The position numbers and the translations under genes were made by a program. A stretch of DNA of 64,000 nt from contig NZ_JAUSXC010000001.1 of NCBI RefSeq assembly GCF_030823405.1, positions 1,099,001 to 1,163,000 of the forward strand, in the 5' to 3' direction. Under the pieces are notes generated by a model. The model saw only the letters and a list, made by a program, of their open reading frames with translations, searched no databases and was not told the origin of the DNA. Every line of letters starts with the position of its first letter. Position 1 is the stretch's first letter. Origin of the DNA: Chryseobacterium ginsenosidimutans (lineage in GTDB: Bacteria > Bacteroidota > Bacteroidia > Flavobacteriales > Weeksellaceae). Positions 38,786 through 45,088 of this stretch are shown here, one piece after another.

Positions 38786-39251
38786 AATACTGGATAATTT
38801 GATAAAGTTCTTCTTCAGAACCTAGTGTGTAATCTTGAATTGGAAACACAAGATTTTCAGGGAGCAAAATTACGGAAAAATCAGGAAACTGTTCCGAACT
38901 ATGCAAAATATATTGCACTTCTACCTGATTATTTAATAAAAATTTAATGTTTTCTTCTTGTGAGAAGAGTTCAGTCTGTAATTTTTTTTGTTTACTTTCA
39001 GAAGATCTGTTTGAAATGAAAGTAAAACATGTTTTTGTAAACTTGTGATAAGCTTCAAATCTCGGAAAATAATGATCATAATAAGACCCGTGAAGAATGA
39101 GATCTTCAATCCTTTTAAAAGTCAGGTCGTTTATTGTATTTACTTTATAAAAAAACTCATAATCGGGTACATTTTTTGCTAATCTTACCAGTCCTATGGT
39201 AATATCTTCAAATTCTATATCTTCAAGATCATAAAGTTTTTGAATTTCCAA
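38778..39251 (-). CDS. IPExxxVDY family protein
   Basis: A 157-residue protein found between rnc and pyk throughout Flavobacteriia. It is named for a conserved C-terminal motif, seen here in variant form as LPENLVFPIQDYTLG. N-terminal MEIQKLYDLEDIEFEDITIG and a central YDHYFPRFEAY are also typical. No signal, membrane helix or catalytic motif. Function unknown; the fixed position suggests a link to rRNA processing or to the operon's expression. It overlaps rnc by 23 bases and pyk by 8. Confidence 0.85.
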   Translation of the reverse strand: MEIQKLYDLEDIEFEDITIGLVRLAKNVPDYEFFYKVNTINDLTFKRIEDLILHGSYYDHYFPRFEAYHKFTKTCFTFISNRSSESKQKKLQTELFSQEENIKFLLNNQVEVQYILHSSEQFPDFSVILLPENLVFPIQDYTLGSEEELYQIIQYYE

Positions 39252-39990
39252 GTATATTTTCTTTTTTATTTAAAATATAAAATGCTCTCTGTGCAGATTT
39301 TTCTTCTGCTTTTTTCTTAGAAGTTTCCGTGGCATTAGCGATTTTTTCTTCTCCAAGCCAAACATGACAACGGAAAACAATCGACTTATTTACCTGAATT
39401 TCCTCGCAGGTTTCATACTTTATATTCACTTTTTTCTTCTGGCTCCATTCGAGCAGAAGACCTTTGTAGCTCACAATTTTATTCTCAAGCTTGTTAATTT
39501 CGGTTGCTGTCAGAAGTCTCTCCAAGATAATCCTTTTACAGGTATCATATTGGAAATCCAGATAAATAGCACCAATTAAAGCTTCAAATAAATTTCCAGA
39601 GATGTTTTCACCTAAAGCTACAGAATTTTGCTTTTGCAAAAAGTCAGTAAGTTTTAAGTCTTCTCCTAATTTATTGAGATTTTTCCTATTAACAATCTTA
39701 GATTTCATTTGTGTTAAATATCCTTCATTAGCATGAGGATAGGTATGAAACAAATGACAAGAAATAATTGTACCCAAAACAGAATCTCCTAAAAATTCAA
39801 GCCTTTCGTAATTACTGTCCTTATTTTTAGAAGAGTTTTTTAAAGAAAAAGCTTCACGGTAAAACGCAATATTTTGTACCTCAGTACCAAGTATTTTGCT
39901 GAGTTGAACACTGAGAAAGTAATCTCTCTCCGTTAATTTTCTTTTTCTTTGTTTGAGAAGGAATTTAGAAAAGTATTTCTTTAACTCCAT
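39229..39990 (-). CDS. rnc: Ribonuclease III
   Basis: RNase III cuts double-stranded RNA and processes rRNA precursors. The 253-residue protein has the catalytic signature ERLEFLGDSVLG (about 61-72), a second acidic cluster in NLFEALIGAIYLD (about 131-143) and a C-terminal dsRNA-binding domain (about 165-240) with ATETSKKKAEEKSAQRAF. The acidic residues for two-metal catalysis are present. It lies 9 bases after fabF, an arrangement conserved in Bacteroidota. Confidence 0.96.
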   Translation of the reverse strand: MELKKYFSKFLLKQRKRKLTERDYFLSVQLSKILGTEVQNIAFYREAFSLKNSSKNKDSNYERLEFLGDSVLGTIISCHLFHTYPHANEGYLTQMKSKIVNRKNLNKLGEDLKLTDFLQKQNSVALGENISGNLFEALIGAIYLDFQYDTCKRIILERLLTATEINKLENKIVSYKGLLLEWSQKKKVNIKYETCEEIQVNKSIVFRCHVWLGEEKIANATETSKKKAEEKSAQRAFYILNKKENILGNSKTL

Positions 39991-39999
39991 TCAGTAAAT

Positions 40000-41244
40000 T
40001 TAGATTTTCGTAAATAGAACGCAAGCGTTATGCCCACCAAACCCGAAAGTATTGCTCATGGCTACTTTTACATCTTTTTTCGCAGCTTCATTGAATGTGA
40101 AATTCAGTCTGCTGTCGATATTTTCGTCATCAGTAAAATGGTTGATGGTAGGAGGAACGATACCATGAATAATAGTTCCCAACGCAGCAATAGCTTCAAT
40201 AACTCCGGCAGCACCCAAAAGGTGACCAGTCATTGATTTTGTAGAATTAATCTGAATGTCGAAAGCATGCTCTCCTAATAATCTTGAAATTGCATTAGAT
40301 TCCGCAATGTCTCCTAATGGAGTAGATGTACCATGCATATTGATGTGATCTACTTCATCAGCAGTTAAGCCTGCATCTTCCAAACAACTTTTCATTACCA
40401 GATAAGCTCCTAAACCTTCAGGATGAGGTGCTGTCATATGATGTGCATCCGCACTAAGACCTCCACCTTTTAATTCTGCATAGATTGTAGCACCACGTTT
40501 TACAGCGTGCTCATATTCCTCAAGAATGATAGTTCCTGCTCCTTCTCCCAATACAAATCCATCTCTGTCTTTGTCAAAAGGTCTTGAAGCTGTTTTAGGA
40601 TCATCATTTCTTGTAGAAAGTGCCATCATTGCATTGAATCCACCGACACCACTTGCTGTAACGGCTGCTTCAGAGCCCCCACATACAATTACGTCTGCTT
40701 TTCCTAATTGGATCAGCATTTTAGAATCAATTAAAGCATTTGCTGAAGACGCACATGCAGAAACAGTTGTATAATTCGGCCCATGGAAACCATATTCTAT
40801 AGAAATATGTCCGGGAGTGATATCAGCAATCATTTTAGGGATAAAGAAAGGGTTGAATCTCGGAATATCCGTATTTGCCCATCCTAAAACTTCAGTTTCG
40901 AAAGTCTCTAAACCTCCGATTCCTGATCCCCAGATTACTCCGACTCTGTTTTTGTCTACATTGTCTTCAATAATTCTTGAATGTGATACTGCTTCTCTTG
41001 CAGCAACCATCCCAAGCTGAGTATTTCTATCCATTTTTTTAGCCTCTTTCTTATCGAAATGGTCTAATGGATTGAAATTTTTCACTTCGCAAGCGAACTT
41101 TGTTTTAAAGTTTGTGGCATCAAAAAGAGTAATCGGAGCGGCACCGCTCTCACCTTTTAGAAGATTTTCCCAGTATTCTTTTGCATTATTCCCAATCGGC
41201 GTTATTGCTCCAAAACCGGTTACAACTACTCTTTTTAATTCCAT
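40000..41244 (-). CDS. fabF: Beta-ketoacyl-ACP synthase II
   Basis: FabF condenses malonyl-ACP with acyl-ACP in each elongation round of fatty acid synthesis. The 414-residue protein has the start RVVVTGFGAITPIGNN, the nucleophile Cys in TTVSACASSANAL (near residue 164), the two catalytic histidines in HGTSTPLGD and SMTGHLLGAAG, and the terminal NTFGFGGHNACVLF. It is located 36 bases after acpP, its substrate carrier. Confidence 0.97.
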   Translation of the reverse strand: MELKRVVVTGFGAITPIGNNAKEYWENLLKGESGAAPITLFDATNFKTKFACEVKNFNPLDHFDKKEAKKMDRNTQLGMVAAREAVSHSRIIEDNVDKNRVGVIWGSGIGGLETFETEVLGWANTDIPRFNPFFIPKMIADITPGHISIEYGFHGPNYTTVSACASSANALIDSKMLIQLGKADVIVCGGSEAAVTASGVGGFNAMMALSTRNDDPKTASRPFDKDRDGFVLGEGAGTIILEEYEHAVKRGATIYAELKGGGLSADAHHMTAPHPEGLGAYLVMKSCLEDAGLTADEVDHINMHGTSTPLGDIAESNAISRLLGEHAFDIQINSTKSMTGHLLGAAGVIEAIAALGTIIHGIVPPTINHFTDDENIDSRLNFTFNEAAKKDVKVAMSNTFGFGGHNACVLFTKI

Positions 41245-41280
41245 AAACTTTGTTAATTTTCTTTTTTGTTGAAGAGAATA

Positions 41281-41520
41281 TTATTTATTTACTACTTCTT
41301 CGATATAAGCGATAGCGTGACCTACAGTAGTAATTTTTTCAGCTTGATCATCAGGGATTTGAATATTGAATTCCTTTTCAAATTCCATAATAAGTTCAAC
41401 CGTATCCAAAGAATCTGCTCCTAAATCGTTTGTGAAGCTAGCCTCTGGAGTTACTTCTGTTTCTTCAACGTCAAGCTTATCAGCGATGATAGCTTTTACT
41501 CTTGATGCAATGTCTGACAT
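41281..41520 (-). CDS. acpP: Acyl carrier protein
   Basis: A 79-residue acidic carrier that holds growing acyl chains on 4'-phosphopantetheine. The attachment serine is Ser37 in [13 protein letters not shown] use the ATG at 41520 ([11 protein letters not shown]); the in-frame longer start at 41553 would add residues unknown in the family and would overlap the -7 element. It is the first gene of its operon. Confidence 0.95.
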   Translation of the reverse strand: MSDIASRVKAIIADKLDVEETEVTPEASFTNDLGADSLDTVELIMEFEKEFNIQIPDDQAEKITTVGHAIAYIEEVVNK

Positions 41521-41550
41521 AGTAAATTTTTTTTTAATTGTTAGATGGTG

Positions 41551-41558
41551 CAAATATA
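41551..41558 (-). promoter_or_regulatory. -7 element of the acpP operon
   Basis: Minus-strand TATATTTG followed by C, 31 bases before the acpP ATG; -33 box not clear. Confidence 0.55.
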
Positions 41559-41829
41559 TAAAATTCTTTACGATAAAACATTTTTTTAGTCTTTTTTGTG
41601 GCTTGTAGGTGTGTATTTTGTTGTGTTTGGGTTTAGTGTTTTAGTTTTCAGGTGGTTATATTTTAACATTTCATCTGTTAATTTTATTTAATGAAAAGAA
41701 ATTTTTACTCTATCCTTATAATATAGATGTTAATATTCTAAAATGTAATTAAAAGGCTTTTTAGTATCTGAAATATCCATCAGTCTGATTTGGAAGTGTG
41801 GTTGCTGAATTTGTGAAGGCTTATTTAAT

Positions 41830-41837
41830 TATATTTG
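41830..41837 (+). promoter_or_regulatory. -7 element of the nuclease gene
   Basis: TATATTTG, 50 bases before the ATG at 41888; a TTTG at 41810-41813 is 16 bases upstream, a little close. Confidence 0.45.
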
Positions 41838-41887
41838 TATTGCATAGTCTAAAGCTGTAATTAGGCATTAAAACAGAAAAAAAATTA

Positions 41888-42457
41888 ATGAAAAAATTCA
41901 TTTATATAAAATTACTTTTAATTTCTACTTTAATTTTCTCACAAACAAAAGGAAAGATAATTAAGATAAAAGATGGCGACACGGTTGTTGTTTTATTATC
42001 AGATAAAACTCAGGAAACATTAAGATTGGCAGAAGTAGATTGCCCTGAAAACAGCCAGGCATTCGGAAAAAATGCAAAACAGTTTACAAGTTCACAGGTT
42101 TTTGGAGAAACAGTAATGTTTTATAGAATCGGAAAAGATAGATACAGGAGAACGATCGCGAAAATTTTCTATGGAAACGAAAAGTATCTTTCTGCGGAAA
42201 TTATAAAAGCTGGTTTTGGATGGTGGTATTTTAAGGCATCTAAAAATATTGAACTCTATAACTTGCAAAATCTCGCGAAGGAGAAGAAGCTGGGTTTATG
42301 GGTAGATAATAATGCAATGGCGCCATGGGATTTTAGGAAAAGTAAGAGAAAAGTTAATACTATACAAAATAATAAAGGACATTCAGAAAGCTCTAAGCAA
42401 TCTTCAAAAAATCAGATATTTTACAGAGTTCTGCAAAATAGAGACCATAGAATTTGA
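41888..42457 (+). CDS. Secreted thermonuclease (SNase-like)
   Basis: A 189-residue nuclease of the staphylococcal thermonuclease family, which cuts DNA and RNA with Ca2+. A signal peptide (MKKFIYIKLLLISTLIFS, then QTKGK) precedes the OB-fold domain: IKIKDGDTVVVLL (Asp), LRLAEVDCPE (Arg and Glu of the active site) and DRYRRTIAKIF (second Arg). The C-terminal 40 residues are polar and unrelated. It could serve nutrition or defence against extracellular DNA. It marks the boundary between the conserved operon and the accessory region. Confidence 0.88.
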   Translation: MKKFIYIKLLLISTLIFSQTKGKIIKIKDGDTVVVLLSDKTQETLRLAEVDCPENSQAFGKNAKQFTSSQVFGETVMFYRIGKDRYRRTIAKIFYGNEKYLSAEIIKAGFGWWYFKASKNIELYNLQNLAKEKKLGLWVDNNAMAPWDFRKSKRKVNTIQNNKGHSESSKQSSKNQIFYRVLQNRDHRI

Positions 42458-42576
42458 CAAAATGTTAGATTCAATAAGTGTTCTCTTTAATCAGCCAATT
42501 ATAATGTGTCTGTTCGTAATTACAATTAGCTAGACATGATAAACCCTTTATATTTTTAGTATAAAGAGATATTAAT

Positions 42577-43556
42577 TTAAATTACTTTTAATTTTTTCTC
42601 TAATATCAATAAGTGCGAGTAAACTTTTACTTTCAACTTCGGAAAATTGGTCTTATGTTGTTTTAGTATTTGATTTGCAAAATCTTTTGTAAATTCTTCT
42701 ACCTGCCAAAGTTTACGCCTTAGAGACGATGCCATTTCTAAAATTTGTTGTTCATGCAAAGTTTCACTACCTACCGATTTTTGCACACTAAGGATATCCC
42801 TAATTAATGGTTCTTTCTAAATATTCATGAACATCAGCATTAAATTTTGCGGCTATTTCAAGATAAGGATTACCGGAAATTCCTTGTGTAAGATAAGAAT
42901 CAATTAGTTTTTGACATAATGTAAGTAAGTCATCAACTCCTTGACCTATAAAGTTTAATTTTTCAAATTTATCTTTAATATGATACTCATATTTTTCTCT
43001 ACTATGTGGAAGTAGTTCTTCATAGAAATCTAAGAACTTATACAAATCTGTATAAGTTTTTCCCAGTTTTCGAGGTTTTTAAATTTATATTTAAAAATAT
43101 TAAACACCAAGACTTTATCAACCTCAGATATGCGAAATTTTTATTAACAACAAAAAAAGTATTATGAAGTTCACTAGGTTCTTCTAATTCTTTTTTAGCA
43201 AATTCTTTCAGATTATTTCCTGTTGCTTTTATATCATCAATAATTGTACTTAAAAAATTATTAATAACCTTAAACCAGTTTTCATAATTCTCTATTTCTT
43301 CATTTTGTTTGTCTTTCTTTTCTTGTTGTATTTTTTCTCGATCCTCAACAATATTAAGTAATACAAACATTATAGATAGAAAGGATAATAATGCACCCAT
43401 TAATCCCGCATAACTTGAAATCGTATCATCTTGTCCTCCAAAATCAATTTTCCAAGTTGGATTTGCTGTATTGTAAATTGCTTGGGTGGTTATGATAATA
43501 CTAATTATTTCAATAATTATGGATAAACTAATAATTAAAATTTTATTAACCTTCAT
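42577..43556 (-). pseudogene. Two-helix membrane protein gene with several frameshifts
   Basis: Three pieces in different frames make one continuous protein of about 325 residues. The first (43038-43556) has two membrane helices (about 5-27 and 50-70) and a coiled-coil-like stretch; near 43136-43143 the sense moves to another frame (KFRISEVDKVLVFNIFKYKF), near 43050-43060 to a third (TDLYKFLDFYEELLPHSREK, 42800-43045) and near 42810-42830 to a fourth segment (KEPLIRDILSVQKSVGSE, to 42577). The layout of two N-terminal helices and a helical cytoplasmic domain resembles membrane proteins found in phage-defence loci, but I cannot assign a family. The frame changes lie near short A or T runs, so error or decay are both possible. 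Confidence 0.6.
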
Positions 43557-43566
43557 TTTTTCTTAT

Positions 43567-43791
43567 TTAATTCACTTCTTTACCACTCCCTTTTGGAACA
43601 AGATTATTATTTTTTAACCAATTAATAGCATCAAAAAACTCCTGACGTTCAATTTTTAATTTTGAATCGTGCCAATTTTCTCTCGCCTCTGTTACAATAG
43701 CCTCATCAACAATCTGCTCTTTTCTAATTATTAGATTATTCCAGCCTGTATAGGTAGTGGCAATTACCTCAGCTTCATGAGTAGTTTTCAT
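43567..43791 (-). CDS. Small hypothetical protein between two broken genes
   Basis: A 74-residue soluble protein (MKTTHEAEVIATTYTGWNNL at its start, then a charged middle and LKNNNLVPKGSGKEVN at the end). I do not recognise the family. The ATG overlaps the restored stop of the upstream HTH gene, and the stop is 10 bases before the two-helix gene, so the three form one operon. It is the only unbroken member. Confidence 0.5.
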   Translation of the reverse strand: MKTTHEAEVIATTYTGWNNLIIRKEQIVDEAIVTEARENWHDSKLKIERQEFFDAINWLKNNNLVPKGSGKEVN

Positions 43792-44286
43792 AGTCAGCTA
43801 CTTCCCTAAAATTGCCATCAGGAGCCAAATGATAATTATCTATTGAAGATAATCTTTCTATCCATCTTCTTCCCGCCATCTAAAAGCTTTTCAATAGAAC
43901 TATTAGTTTCGTCCAAAAAATTAATGGGATAATTTAAGTTTTTAAGTTCACTCAAATCTAACCATCTTCTGTAAAAAAATAATGTTGCAATAATTTGTTG
44001 TATATGAAAGGAGTGAAAATATCCTCTTAATACCTCTCTTAAATAGAAATAATTTGTTATAATATTTTTCCAGTGCAGATCATCAGTTAATATAATTATT
44101 TCATTGATGTTCTCGAAGAGTGAAGGGTAATTCTTTACTCTTAAAAATATTTGATTGCCAGTAAGAGGCTTACCATCATTTTTTTGATAATAACCATTTA
44201 AATTAATAGACGAAGCGATATCATCAGTAGACAATAGGTCGTCCGGAATCTTTTAAAACTGTAGTAATTGCTTCGTGTAATGTCAT
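43775..44286 (-). pseudogene. HARE-HTH-like DNA-binding protein gene with two frameshifts
   Basis: An open piece (43836-44234) is the middle of a longer gene. Upstream, an ATG at 44286 starts MTLHEAITTVLKDSGRP in another frame and needs one base removed near 44238 to join LSTDDIASSINLNGYYQK. Downstream, one base removed from GGG near 43877-43880 restores a tail containing RRWIERLSSIDNYHLAPDGN up to a stop at 43775. The N-terminal 60 residues, with DGKPLTGNQIFLRVKNYPSLF, look like the HTH domain often fused to N-6 DNA methylases and other restriction-type proteins. The rest is unknown. Restored length is about 170 residues. Confidence 0.65.
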
Positions 44287-44376
44287 TATATAACGTGTAA
44301 TTTAGTTAGTTTACTATTTGTTCTTGTATTGCAATTTACATATTTTCCTTAAACAAGAATAACATTATAAAAATTG

Positions 44377-44499
44377 CAGAGTCCGTCTCACAACTAGTGA
44401 AAACGGACTTTTTTTATTATTTTTTCCGACCTCCTGTCTGAGAACGGTTTTCAAATAGAGGATTCTCGACCCACATCGTTAATTGTGAGACGGATTCTG
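44377..44499. repeat. Inverted repeat with CCGTCTCA arms
   Basis: Left arm CAGAGTCCGTCTCACAA (44377-44393) and right arm TTGTGAGACGGATTCTG (44483-44499) are inverted copies with one mismatch of 17. The left arm also forms a smaller hairpin (AGTCCGT with ACGGACT) followed by seven T, a plus-strand terminator shape. The 123-base unit contains no reading frame and may be a small non-coding element or the ruin of two terminators. Confidence 0.6.
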
Positions 44500-44602
44500 G
44501 AAAATAAATAAGTTTCGATAGGTAATTGACACCGTAAAATGAATTAGATATATTTTTTGAAACAACACATTTTACAGAATTTGAATTCTATTATATTACT
44601 TA

Positions 44603-44633
44603 TGATAAAAACCACTCAAGAAATTGAGTGGTT
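44603..44633 (-). terminator. Terminator of the toxin-like operon
   Basis: AACCACTCAA (44610-44619), loop GAAA, TTGAGTGGTT (44624-44633). On the minus strand the stem is followed by TTTTTATC, just after the stop of the candidate immunity gene. Confidence 0.75.
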
Positions 44634-44637
44634 AATC

Positions 44638-45087
44638 TTAAAAATCTAAACTATCAATAGAAATATACATTGGTTTGCTTTCTGCCAAACATTCTTCCGC
44701 AATTTTCATAATTTTGTATAGTTCTTGTATCTTCATACTTTGTGGACTTATTAAACTAAGATTCATATCATAAGATTTGCCTTTCCAATCTAATGTCCAG
44801 CTTTTATACCTTCTTCCTTCTACAGGTTCTATTAGGGGTAAGGTCATATCTATCTGATTTTCAAAAACAGTTTTAATTTGCTCTGTTTGTTCTTTAGTTA
44901 GTGGAAAATCTTTAAATGTTTCATCTACTTTGTTACCTAGAACTTCTCTTAATCTGTCTAAATAGAAAGCTCCTAAAAACTGAGTTATATCATTAATAGA
45001 GAAAAACTTATATTGATCTCCCTTGCAAAATGTTGTCCAATAATCCTTATCAAAAAAACTATTGTTGCTTATAATTATACCATTCAT
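44638..45087 (-). CDS. Candidate immunity protein of the adjacent toxin-like gene
   Basis: A soluble protein of 149 residues from the ATG at 45087 (MNGIIISNNSFFDKDYW); an in-frame ATG at 45114 would overlap the preceding gene. The ATG lies one base after the stop of the 854-aa gene, as expected for a toxin-immunity pair that must be made together. The protein is acidic, with FSINDITQFLGAFYL and a C-terminal AEECLAESKPMYISIDSLDF. I do not recognise a family. The role is inferred from size, position and partner only. Confidence 0.55.
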   Translation of the reverse strand: MNGIIISNNSFFDKDYWTTFCKGDQYKFFSINDITQFLGAFYLDRLREVLGNKVDETFKDFPLTKEQTEQIKTVFENQIDMTLPLIEPVEGRRYKSWTLDWKGKSYDMNLSLISPQSMKIQELYKIMKIAEECLAESKPMYISIDSLDF

Positions 45088-45088
45088 A

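Larger units (their letters stand above)
41521..41887. other. Divergent regulatory region between acpP and nuclease gene
   Basis: Contains a minus-strand -7 element for acpP (41551-41558), about 220 bases of AT-rich DNA with no coding look or clear hairpin, and a plus-strand -7 element for the nuclease gene (41830-41837). Nothing else is seen. Confidence 0.7.
44287..44637. other. Intergenic region with inverted repeat and two terminators
   Basis: Contains a 17-base inverted repeat with 106-base spacing of its arms (44377-44499), a terminator-like hairpin inside its left part, and the terminator of the toxin-immunity operon (44603-44633). No gene is seen. Confidence 0.7.

Noticed and set aside
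44440..44480. Possible second copy of the ssrA 3' end (GAGGATTCTCGACCC)
   Set aside because: Resemblance to the T-arm sequence is short and gapped; it does not qualify as an attachment site.
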